Shown piece by piece: positions 1 to 5,865 of a stretch of DNA of 10,997 bases. Source of the DNA: Clostridia bacterium (lineage in GTDB: Bacteria; Bacillota_A; Clostridia; Oscillospirales; CAG-272). The stretch covers positions 1 to 10,997 of the forward strand of contig JAFTUD010000032.1 in NCBI GenBank assembly GCA_017466455.1, in the 5' to 3' direction. Every line of letters starts with the position of its first letter. Positions within the stretch are counted from its first letter, which is position 1. Both the position numbers and the translations under genes were made by a program. The notes below the pieces were generated by a model. It was not told where the DNA came from and searched no databases. It worked only from the letters and a program-made list of their open reading frames with translations.

Positions 1-21
1 AAAATGCTATTTGATTTTCAC

Positions 22-177
22 TTTTGCTTTAGCAAAACTGTTCGCAAGAACAGGTAGGTTAGGTTCTTATATGTCCCGTTGGGACTCGATATGTTTCGCT
101 ACGCTCAACTCGATATGGACTCTGCGAGTCCTCGATATGCAGCTTCGTTGCGTTGGATAGCCCACCGAGGCTCCCCG
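22..177. repeat. CGATATG mini-hairpin array, copy 1
   Basis: This is a non-coding array of small stem-loops joined by the 7-mer CGATATG (87-93, 111-117, 133-139; degenerate TTATATG at 67-73). Hairpins seen: TTTTGC/GCAAAA (22-37), CTGTTC-GCAA-GAACAG with a GNRA loop (38-53), GTCCC/GGGAC (73-85), a weak two-part stem (93-109), GGACTC/GAGTCC (117-131) and GCAGC/GTTGC (139-151). It ends in a GC-rich module, GGATAGCCC then CGAGGCTCCCCG (155-176). Positions 69-163 match 711-805 at 94 of 95 bases. The array lies just beyond the terminator of the minus-strand PC4-like gene. I do not recognise a named repeat family. The repeat structure is certain; its function is not. Confidence 0.85.
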
Positions 178-181
178 CCAC

Positions 182-214
182 AAAAAAAGCAAGTCAAAAC
201 GACTTGCTTTTTTG
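182..214 (-). terminator. Intrinsic terminator of the PC4-like gene
   Basis: A perfect 13-bp stem (183-195 with 201-213, core AGCAAGTC/GACTTGCT) encloses the loop AAAAC. Its outer arms are A and T runs, so it reads as a rho-independent terminator in both directions. It starts 15 bases after the stop codon of the minus-strand gene at 229-450, which it most likely ends. Confidence 0.85.
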
Positions 215-228
215 TTTGTTAAATGTAA

Positions 229-450
229 TCAGATGTCCATCTCGTTGAGAAGAGCCTTAAGATTCTTAATTTCTTCCTCTGTAAGAGTGATGCCTTTTCC
301 GAGTTTTTCGTGACCTTCCTGCCAAACACGGATGTCATAGACAGGCTCTCTTTCGTTCCAGCTTACAAGATTAACTTCCTTAATCCAACCGTTGTTGCTG
401 TCGGAAACTGCGCCAAAGCTCTTAACGATGTCAAATTTGAATTCAGCCAT
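229..450 (-). CDS. PC4/YdbC-like ssDNA-binding protein
   Basis: This encodes a 73-residue protein resembling the bacterial YdbC branch of the PC4 (positive cofactor 4, p15) family, whose members bind single-stranded DNA or RNA as small dimers. The recognisable pattern is GW-KEVNLVSWN (about residues 22-32), then YDIR-W (38-43) and GKGITLT-EE near the C-terminus (52-61), as in YdbC-type proteins. I chose the ATG at 450 because AGGAGG lies 9 bases upstream; the frame runs open further to a GTG near 486, but that has no ribosome binding site. The gene stands alone, with its own promoter (514-542) and terminator (183-213). A role in transcription or DNA maintenance is inferred from the family only. 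Confidence 0.8.
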   Translation of the reverse strand: MAEFKFDIVKSFGAVSDSNNGWIKEVNLVSWNEREPVYDIRVWQEGHEKLGKGITLTEEEIKNLKALLNEMDI

Positions 451-513
451 TTGAACAAACCTCCTGTAAAATTCCGAAAAACTCACCCTATGGCAAATTC
501 TCCTATATGAGTA

Positions 514-542
514 ATTTTATCACAGTTTGTTCACAATTGCAA
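514..542 (-). promoter_or_regulatory. Promoter of the PC4-like gene
   Basis: On the minus strand, TTGCAA (537-542) and TAAAAT (514-519) are separated by exactly 17 bases. A TG one base before the -10 makes it an extended -10. Transcription would start near 507, giving a leader of about 57 bases. Almost pure A/T sequence lies directly upstream (541-600, one G in 60 bases) and could act as an UP element. Confidence 0.7.
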
Positions 543-649
543 TATATATTTTAAAATTTTTATAATATTTTATATATTATTTAATAAAAAGATATATATT
601 TTAGCAAAAAAAGATGAATTTTTCTTAATTTTCGCCATTTTCTTCCTCG
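543..649. other. A/T-rich intergenic stretch
   Basis: This lies between array copy 2 and the promoter of the PC4-like gene. It holds no plausible gene. Bases 541-600 contain a single G/C base. Apart from possible UP-element function for the minus-strand promoter I see no feature in it. Confidence 0.6.
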
Positions 650-820
650 TTTGCGCCCCGAGGAGCAATGCGCAAATGCGCAAGTGCGGAACGGTGCTAA
701 CGCAAGCTCGATATGTCCCGTTGGGACTCGATATGTTTCGCTACGCTCAACTCGATATGGACTCTGCGAGTCCTCGATATGCAACTTCGTTGCGTTGGAT
801 AGCCCGTCGAGGCTCTCGGG
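650..820. repeat. CGATATG mini-hairpin array, copy 2
   Basis: Four exact CGATATG linkers (709-715, 729-735, 753-759, 775-781) alternate with small hairpins: GTCCC/GGGAC (715-727), a weak two-part stem (735-751), GGACTC/GAGTCC (759-773) and GCAAC/GTTGC (781-793). The last is a perfect stem; copy 1 has a G-T pair at the same place. The GC-rich end module (GGATAGCCC then CGAGGCTC) covers 797-815, and the array stops directly at the stop codon of the EamA gene (821). At the other end a TTTGCGC/GCGCAAA stem (650-656 with 670-676) precedes the first linker. 711-805 is nearly identical to 69-163. Confidence 0.85.
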
Positions 821-1747
821 TTATTTTTTTCGTAAAGAAAAGCGGGAGAGAATGTCGCTTGGGAGCTGAGAGAGGATAATTCCCGTAAACATAAGCGCAC
901 AGCCGATGAGCATAGTAGCTGACGGCACGGTTTTCTCAATAATGCTTTCAAACACGACGGAGAAAAGCCCCTCTGTTGCGAAAAGCAACGACGCAACCGT
1001 TGGCGGAGTGAACTTCTGACCGATGATTTGGCAGGTATAGGCAACGCCTGTTGACATAAGTCCGCAATAGAGAATAGGACCGATAACGAGGACAACGCCC
1101 TCCCATGTTACATGACCGAAGAAAGCGCCTATAACGAGGTTTAAAACGCCAACCGTTATAAACTGTACAGATGAGTAGCGAAGCGCGCTCACACGGTCAA
1201 TAAAGCGGTCAATAACGATAATATGCGCAGTAAAGCAGAACGAAGCAAGAAGCACGAGAAGGTCGCCCGCCTTGAGGGTAAACGCCCCACCGTTAAGACA
1301 TAGGAAGTAAAGCCCCACAATAGAGAAGCCAACCGCGCCTATAATGAGTGGCGAAACCTTTTGTCTGAACAAAATAAACGATACAATAGGCACGAAAATC
1401 AGATACATTCCCGTAATAAAGCCCGCCTTGCCACTCTCACCCGTGAACTGAATTCCAAGCTGTTGAAGGAGCGACGCCATAAATAAGATCGCACCTGTTA
1501 TAATGCCGTAAATAAGCGTTGATTTGTGGCGTGTCGCCTTTTCCTGAACCGAGAGGGTCTTTTCTCTCTCAAAGATAAACCAAAGAGGGATAAGGACAAG
1601 CCCACCGAGTAAGAAGCGAATTCCGCCGAAGAAAAACGCATCAATCTTGTCCGAATTTACCGAGGCGATTTCCTGTACCTTAAAGGCAGCGCCCCAAACG
1701 ATAGCGGCAGTTAAGCAAAGCCCTGCCGAAAGAATTTTCCTTTTCAT
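821..1747 (-). CDS. EamA-family (DMT superfamily) transporter
   Basis: This encodes a 308-residue polytopic membrane protein of the drug/metabolite transporter superfamily with two EamA repeats (about residues 7-148 and 160-294) and about ten predicted membrane helices. The N-terminal helix carries the family-like pattern AAIVWGAAF. The second repeat contains TPPTVASLLFATEG followed by E267, which resembles the conserved end of EamA domains. The length is typical. The likely role is export or exchange of a small metabolite; the substrate cannot be read from the sequence. The start codon directly follows the dusB stop, and the ribosome binding site (AGGTGA) lies inside the end of dusB, so the two are very likely co-transcribed and translationally coupled. 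No U-tract terminator follows; array copy 2 begins at the stop codon. Confidence 0.88.
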   Translation of the reverse strand: MKRKILSAGLCLTAAIVWGAAFKVQEIASVNSDKIDAFFFGGIRFLLGGLVLIPLWFIFEREKTLSVQEKATRHKSTLIYGIITGAILFMASLLQQLGIQFTGESGKAGFITGMYLIFVPIVSFILFRQKVSPLIIGAVGFSIVGLYFLCLNGGAFTLKAGDLLVLLASFCFTAHIIVIDRFIDRVSALRYSSVQFITVGVLNLVIGAFFGHVTWEGVVLVIGPILYCGLMSTGVAYTCQIIGQKFTPPTVASLLFATEGLFSVVFESIIEKTVPSATMLIGCALMFTGIILSQLPSDILSRFSLRKK

Positions 1748-2722
1748 TTATTCACCTGTGTTTAGTAAAAAATCAATTACACGCCTTGCGTCGTCAAGGC
1801 TTGACAGAGTGTTTATCATACCCCTTGCCCCCGAGGAAAAGCGCATACCCTTCGTGTACCACGAAAGATGCTTTCGCGCCTCGCACATTCCAATTCTTTC
1901 GCCCTTTTCGGCGCATAGCATCGTAATTTGCTCAAGCGCAACGCTAAGCCTTTCCTCCTCACTTGGAGGAGTGTAGTCCGTTTTGTCAATAAGAGCGCGA
2001 ATTTCGGCAAAAATAAACGGATTTCCCATAGCACCGCGCCCAACCATTACCGAGTCACAGCCCGTTTCGCTCATCATTCGTATAGCATCAGAGGCGGAGA
2101 AAATGTCGCCATTTCCGATAACAGGGATTGAAATACTGTCCTTTACATGCTTTATTATTTCCCAATTTGCGCTCGGCTCATACATCTGTGAGCGTGTGCG
2201 CGCATGTATTGTAACCGCGCTCGCACCGCACTCCTGCGCGATTTTCGCAATTTCGGTGCAGTTTATGGAGCTTTTGTCCCACCCCGCGCGTATTTTAACA
2301 GTAACGGGAACAAGCGAGCGCCTTACACAAGCGGAAATAATCTCACCGCATAGCTTAGGGTCACGCATAAGCGCACTTCCGTCGCCCGAATTTACGATTT
2401 TTTTGACAGGGCAACCCATATTTATGTCAATGAATGCAGGCACGCGTGCGTTTTTTGCGTGCGCATACTCACCCGAGGAGAGAAGATATGATGCCTCTGC
2501 CATTATTTCGGGGTCGTGACCGAATATTTGAATTGATAAGGGCGTGTCGTCCTCATGAATTTCGGCAAGGGTCGCCGTCTTTTGATCCTTGTAGTGCATA
2601 GCAACGGAGCTTATCATCTCACTTACGCAAAGGTCAGCGCCGTACCTTCTCGCCATCACCCTAAAAGGGTGGTCGCTTACGCCCGCCATAGGAGCGCATA
2701 TTATTTTAGAATTAAAGTTCAT
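1748..2722 (-). CDS. dusB: tRNA-dihydrouridine synthase (DusB type)
   Basis: This FMN- and NADPH-dependent enzyme reduces uridines in tRNA to dihydrouridine in the cytoplasm. The 324-residue product has the expected TIM-barrel landmarks: APMAGVSDHPFR (10-21) at the N-terminus, the catalytic cysteine in INMGCP (C104), the K-x-RAGW segment (143-148), H173 in TIHAR, and FMN phosphate-binding GNGD (203-206) and GRGAMGNPFIF (228-238). I chose the ATG at 2722 because AGGAG lies 6 bases upstream; a TTG at 2728 would touch the ribosome binding site. The next gene, the EamA transporter, begins at the base after the stop codon. Assignment to the DusB branch over other Dus enzymes rests on Firmicutes convention. 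Confidence 0.93.
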   Translation of the reverse strand: MNFNSKIICAPMAGVSDHPFRVMARRYGADLCVSEMISSVAMHYKDQKTATLAEIHEDDTPLSIQIFGHDPEIMAEASYLLSSGEYAHAKNARVPAFIDINMGCPVKKIVNSGDGSALMRDPKLCGEIISACVRRSLVPVTVKIRAGWDKSSINCTEIAKIAQECGASAVTIHARTRSQMYEPSANWEIIKHVKDSISIPVIGNGDIFSASDAIRMMSETGCDSVMVGRGAMGNPFIFAEIRALIDKTDYTPPSEEERLSVALEQITMLCAEKGERIGMCEARKHLSWYTKGMRFSSGARGMINTLSSLDDARRVIDFLLNTGE

Positions 2723-2739
2723 AAGCAACTCCTTTTCTT

Positions 2740-2769
2740 CTACTTTTTCTTTAAGAGAAGAAAAAGTAG
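2740..2769 (-). other. Hairpin in the dusB leader
   Basis: CTACTTTTTCTT and AAGAAAAAGTAG form a perfect 12-bp stem with a six-base loop. It lies seven bases upstream of the dusB ribosome binding site. There is no U tract after it on the minus strand, so it is not a normal terminator. It may affect mRNA stability or translation. Confidence 0.55.
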
Positions 2770-2830
2770 CAAAAAGAAACTAAAACGAAAATGAGCAAAA
2801 TGTGATTTGCAGTGTGCCTAAGCAAGCCCT

Positions 2831-2836
2831 ATTATA
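2831..2836 (-). promoter_or_regulatory. Candidate -10 box for dusB-eamA
   Basis: A perfect TATAAT lies on the minus strand five bases inside the edge of array copy 3. No -35 resembling TTGACA is found 16-18 bases upstream, where the GC-rich repeat boundary lies. If used, it gives a leader of about 100 bases containing the 2740-2769 hairpin. No better promoter was found before dusB. Confidence 0.35.
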
Positions 2837-2840
2837 CAAT

Positions 2841-3031
2841 GTCGGATTTCGCCAGCGGGGACTCCCTCAACTCGGGTCGATATGTCCTACGGACACGATA
2901 TGCTCCGTTCCGTCGCACGATATGTTGCTTGCGCAACGCGATATGGCTAACGCCGTGAAGAATACTGCTCGGGGAGAATGGAAACGCCCCGCACTAAACG
3001 AAGTCGGATATTGCCCGCGGGGGCTCCCCGC
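2841..3031. repeat. CGATATG mini-hairpin array, copy 3 (divergent)
   Basis: Four exact CGATATG linkers (2878-2884, 2896-2902, 2918-2924, 2939-2945) alternate with hairpins: GTCC/GGAC (2884-2894), a two-part stem TGC-CG/CG-GCA (2901-2917), GTTGC/GCAAC (2924-2937) and ATGGC/GCCGT (2943-2956). The hairpin sequences differ from copies 1 and 2, but order, size and linker are kept. The array sits between two direct copies of a 26-base element (2841-2866 and 3003-3028, 22 of 26 identical) beginning GTCGGAT and ending CTCCC. The second copy includes a 6-bp GCGGGG/CCCCGC stem (3017-3031) that runs into the stop codon of the small gene at 3031. Confidence 0.8.
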
Positions 3032-3207
3032 TAGTTTTGCTTTTGAACGGACTTGTATTCGTCGTAGAACTTGTAATAAGGGCAAGACTTGTTTTTGCGA
3101 GTGAGGTAATCAAGATATTCGTCCTCATCAAGGTCAATTACGCACACATAGTCGCCAATATCCTCATCAAAATCAAAATGCTCACAGCTTTCGCAAAGAT
3201 TAGACAT
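3031..3207 (-). CDS. Small four-cysteine protein (DUF6472-like)
   Basis: This encodes a 58-residue acidic protein with a CESC pair (C5, C8), C22 in DYVCVIDLDEDEY and C42 in SCPYYKFYDEYK. The CxxC...C...CPYY arrangement suggests a small metal-binding (zinc-ribbon-like) fold. It resembles the uncharacterised Clostridia family I know as DUF6472; this is from memory of the motif, not a search. I chose the ATG at 3207, which has AAAGGA six bases upstream, over an upstream start near 3237 that lies in the 3226-3250 hairpin. It follows cysS after 49 bases and is probably the last gene of the CPBP-cysS unit. The function is unknown. Confidence 0.75.
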   Translation of the reverse strand: MSNLCESCEHFDFDEDIGDYVCVIDLDEDEYLDYLTRKNKSCPYYKFYDEYKSVQKQN

Positions 3208-3225
3208 AGTGTTCCTTTCTAAAGT

Positions 3226-3250
3226 ATTGCTCGGCATTTAGCCGAGCAAT
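3226..3250 (-). other. Hairpin between cysS and the small protein gene
   Basis: A perfect 10-bp stem (ATTGCTCGGC/GCCGAGCAAT) with a five-base loop begins 6 bases after the cysS stop. On the minus strand it is followed by ACTTTAG, not a U tract, so full termination is unlikely. It may protect the 3' end of the cysS message, be a processing site, or reduce expression of the next gene. Confidence 0.6.
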
Positions 3251-3256
3251 CTAATA

Positions 3257-4675
3257 TTAGTCAATGGTATAGGTTGTACCCTCACGCGTGTCAAGCAAAG
3301 TAACTCCGCGCGCCTTAAGGTCGTTTCTTATCTCATCGGCACGGGCGAAGTTTTTATCCTTCTTAGCCTGCGCGCGCTCAGCGATAAGCGCCTCAATTTC
3401 CTTTTCAAAATCGCTCTTTTCAGCCACAGGTGCGCCGTTTTCTTCATTTTCGCGCACAAGATTAAGAGAGAGAACATAGTCAATGTCCTTAATTGACGCG
3501 CGCTTGGTAGCGTCGTTTGTGTCCGCCTTAAGTATATCGTATACGCAGGTAATACCGAGCGCAGTGTTTATATCATTACCAACGAGCTTTAAAAACTTAG
3601 CCTTGGCTTCCGCAACGAAGGCTGTATCAACCTCACCCTCACAAGAAAGCTTGGCAATTCTCTTAAGAAGCTTGTTGTAGGTTGCACTTGCTTGGTCAAG
3701 CGCCTCATATGAGAAAACAAGAGGCTTTCTGTAATGAGATTGAAGCGCGAAGAATCTGTATGCAATAGGGTCGTAGCCCTTGCTTTCAAGAAGTGAAACG
3801 GTAAGGAACTCACCCTTTGACTTGGACATTTTTCCCGTTTCATCATTCAGGTGGTGAACATGGAACCAGTAATTGCACCACTTGTGACCGAGAAACGCCT
3901 CACTTTGAGCGATTTCATTAGTGTGGTGAGGGAAGATGTTGTCAACACCGCCACAGTGAATATCAAGATACTCTCCGCAGTGCTTCATGCTAATGCAGGA
4001 GCATTCAATATGCCAGCCGGGATAACCGATGCCCCAAGGGCTGTCCCACTTAAGCTCCTGATCGTCAAACTTTGATTTTGTGAACCAAAGCACGAAGTCG
4101 CTCTTGTTCTTCTTGCTTGTATCCTCGGTAACATCCTCACGCACGCCAACCATAAGCTCCTCGCTTGAATGGCCTGTGAGCGCATAGTAGTCGTCAACCT
4201 TAGATGTGTCAAAATAAACATTTCCGTCAGCGATATAAGCAAAGCCCTTGTCAATAAGCCCCTCAATGGTCTTAATAAACTCGGGAATGCACTGTGTCGC
4301 AGGCTCAACAACATCGGGAGTCTTTATATTCAGCTTAGCGCAGTCGGAGAAGAACGCGTTTTTGTAAAATTCAGCGATTTCAAGCACGGTCTTTTTCTCG
4401 CGCTTAGCACCCTTCAGCATCTTGTCCTCACCCGTGTCGCCGTCGCTTGTAAGATGTCCTACATCGGTGATGTTCATAACTCTAAGCACATCGTAGCCCG
4501 CATAGCGTAGAGTTTTTTCAAGCACATCCTCCATCATATAGGAGCGAAGGTTGCCTATGTGCGCAAAGTGATATACGGTAGGACCGCAGGTATACATTTG
4601 AACCTTGCCCTCTACCCTTGGAATAAATTCCTCAATATTTTTTGTAAGTGTGTTAAAAAGCTTAATCTGTGTCAT
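3257..4675 (-). CDS. cysS: Cysteinyl-tRNA synthetase
   Basis: This class I aminoacyl-tRNA synthetase charges tRNA-Cys with cysteine in the cytoplasm. The 472-residue length is typical. The HIGH motif appears as HIGN (39-42) and KMSKS is intact (282-286). The zinc site that selects cysteine is complete: C30, C225, H250 and E254, with the same spacing as C28, C209, H234 and E238 of the E. coli enzyme. The C-terminal part has the usual DALR-like helical region and a short tail. An AGGAG ribosome binding site lies 7 bases before the ATG. It follows the CPBP gene after 18 bases and so probably shares its promoter. I find no T-box leader in front of either gene, although T-boxes control cysS in many Firmicutes. 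Confidence 0.97.
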   Translation of the reverse strand: MTQIKLFNTLTKNIEEFIPRVEGKVQMYTCGPTVYHFAHIGNLRSYMMEDVLEKTLRYAGYDVLRVMNITDVGHLTSDGDTGEDKMLKGAKREKKTVLEIAEFYKNAFFSDCAKLNIKTPDVVEPATQCIPEFIKTIEGLIDKGFAYIADGNVYFDTSKVDDYYALTGHSSEELMVGVREDVTEDTSKKNKSDFVLWFTKSKFDDQELKWDSPWGIGYPGWHIECSCISMKHCGEYLDIHCGGVDNIFPHHTNEIAQSEAFLGHKWCNYWFHVHHLNDETGKMSKSKGEFLTVSLLESKGYDPIAYRFFALQSHYRKPLVFSYEALDQASATYNKLLKRIAKLSCEGEVDTAFVAEAKAKFLKLVGNDINTALGITCVYDILKADTNDATKRASIKDIDYVLSLNLVRENEENGAPVAEKSDFEKEIEALIAERAQAKKDKNFARADEIRNDLKARGVTLLDTREGTTYTID

Positions 4676-4693
4676 TTTTTATCTCCTGAAATG

Positions 4694-5629
4694 TTATTCA
4701 ACTGAAAATCCGTTATTGTCCGAGCCATCCTCGCCCGTATCATCGCCCGTATCATCGCCATTGCCACCGTCGCTTGGCTCGGTAGTAGCCTTTTTGGGTA
4801 GCGTGCATTTTCCGCAAATTGCGATATAAACGATACATAGCGCGAAAAGCACCGCCGAGAGCAGAGCAATCAGCGCAAGCACAATCTCGTTAATTTCAAG
4901 AAGCGAAAGGATTACCGATGAAAGGTTAAAGGTGAAGTGGAATAGGAGCGAGGGAACTATGGAGTTAAACTTCGCATAGAGCCAGCCCATCAAAATTCCG
5001 AGCGAGGTTGCATATATTATCGAAATCGGCGTTCCGTGCATAAGACCGAAGATGAGCGACGCCACGAGAATGGCAACCCATTTTGGCATACCCTCTTGGA
5101 GTGAGCCTTGAATACACGCACGGAAAATAATTTCCTCTGCAATAGGCGCGAAAATCGCGACTGAAATAACCTGCATAAATACCGAACCGCTTGAAATGAG
5201 GTCCGAGCTTTCGTTCAGCATCTCAAGCCAACTCTCGGGGAATGGAATAAGAGAGAGAATTACCGAGATTGCAAACTGTCCAACAATTCCCATAAAGAGG
5301 AAGCACGCAGTCATCTTGCCAAGCGGTGAGTAGCTGACATTTATATCAAGTAGCTTGTCAACACGCCTCTCCCTGCGCTTGAACAGAAATGCAAGCGCCG
5401 CACAGCCAAGAATTGCGAGAATGTTTGAAATGAGCGTAACCTCAAGAGAGTATTTCGTTATAAAGTCAACCGAGTCATCAACGCTTCCGCCCTGAAGCAC
5501 GGTGCTAAATGCAAAAATAATGCCGATAATAAGACCAAGCACAAGCTGACACGCAAAGTATACGCCGAAGTACGCACCCGCCTTCAGAACGCACATAATC
5601 GCGCGCTGTGCCTTTTCCGTTTTATTCAT
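4694..5629 (-). CDS. CPBP-family intramembrane metalloprotease-like protein
   Basis: This encodes a 311-residue membrane protein with the CPBP (CAAX protease/bacteriocin-processing, ABI) motifs: EE at 165-166 with R170 (EExxxR), H198 in FGLMHG, and H231 with N235 (HxxxN). About eight hydrophobic segments are visible (roughly 15-45, 62-83, 106-130, 150-163, 183-200, 204-220, 225-245, 247-272). All residues thought to form the active site are present, so it may be a working protease; the substrate is unknown. It ends in a hydrophilic acidic tail (about 277-311) with a short GDDT repeat encoded by a 12-base tandem repeat. AGGAGG lies 6 bases before the ATG. It is first in a unit with cysS and faces the rimP operon divergently. 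Confidence 0.9.
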   Translation of the reverse strand: MNKTEKAQRAIMCVLKAGAYFGVYFACQLVLGLIIGIIFAFSTVLQGGSVDDSVDFITKYSLEVTLISNILAILGCAALAFLFKRRERRVDKLLDINVSYSPLGKMTACFLFMGIVGQFAISVILSLIPFPESWLEMLNESSDLISSGSVFMQVISVAIFAPIAEEIIFRACIQGSLQEGMPKWVAILVASLIFGLMHGTPISIIYATSLGILMGWLYAKFNSIVPSLLFHFTFNLSSVILSLLEINEIVLALIALLSAVLFALCIVYIAICGKCTLPKKATTEPSDGGNGDDTGDDTGEDGSDNNGFSVE

Positions 5630-5699
5630 AAAAAGCCTCCTAACCCCAAAAAGCAGGGATAAAAAGTCGAAAATAGTATAAAATCCGTTGTTTCAACCT

Positions 5700-5728
5700 A
5701 TTTTAGCACAAATATTTCATTTTGTAAA
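5700..5728 (-). promoter_or_regulatory. Promoter of the CPBP-cysS unit
   Basis: On the minus strand, TTTACA (5723-5728) and TAAAAT (5700-5705) are 17 bases apart, and TGC precedes the -10 (extended -10). Transcription would start near 5693, leaving a leader of about 64 bases. It is back to back with the rimP promoter across an A/T-rich spacer. Confidence 0.65.
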
Positions 5729-5766
5729 TATTATATTATATTTTTTCAAAAAAATTAAAAAAAGTA

Positions 5767-5795
5767 TTGCAATTTGTAAAAGCGTGTGTTATAAT
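5767..5795 (+). promoter_or_regulatory. Promoter of the rimP-nusA-infB operon
   Basis: TTGCAA (5767-5772) and a perfect TATAAT (5790-5795) are 17 bases apart, with TG at 5787-5788 giving an extended -10. The upstream flank (about 5729-5766) is rich in A and T tracts, as in an UP element. Transcription would start near 5802. This is the strongest promoter in the window. Confidence 0.85.
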
Positions 5796-5820
5796 AGCCA
5801 CGAAAATAGTAATTTTACTA

Positions 5821-5852
5821 TCTGCGAAGTCCCACTTCGCAGATTTTATTTT
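5821..5852 (+). terminator. Terminator-like leader hairpin (possible attenuator) before rimP
   Basis: A perfect 10-bp stem (TCTGCGAAGT/ACTTCGCAGA, loop CCC, 5821-5843) is followed by TTTTATTTT. It lies between the promoter and the rimP ribosome binding site (AGGAGG, 5855-5860), so transcription of the whole operon must pass it. Such hairpins are common before rimP (ylxS) in Firmicutes. NusA-dependent autoregulation through a leader terminator has, as I recall, been reported for Bacillus; that it applies here is inference. Confidence 0.65.
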
Positions 5853-5865
5853 GCAGGAGGTAGCA

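Noticed and set aside
69..820. CRISPR array
   Set aside because: The repeated unit is only 7 bases, the spacers are self-complementary hairpins, and two arrays share the same spacers. No cas genes are nearby.
651..1095. Overlapping open frames through array copy 2 and the end of the EamA gene
   Set aside because: They run through inverted-repeat sequence and in the wrong frame of a clear EamA gene, with no ribosome binding sites and no recognisable domains.
2740..2769. Intrinsic terminator upstream of dusB
   Set aside because: The 12-bp stem is not followed by a U tract on either strand and lies just before the dusB ribosome binding site on the minus strand, so I record it only as a leader hairpin.
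2555..3104. Plus-strand open frames across dusB and array copy 3
   Set aside because: They are antisense to dusB or read through the repeat, with no start signals. The minus-strand genes explain the coding signal.
5630..5693. T-box leader for the CPBP-cysS unit
   Set aside because: The leader is only about 64 bases, with no AGGGTGGNACCGCG-type T-box, specifier loop or terminator before the first gene. None is seen in the 18 bases before cysS either.
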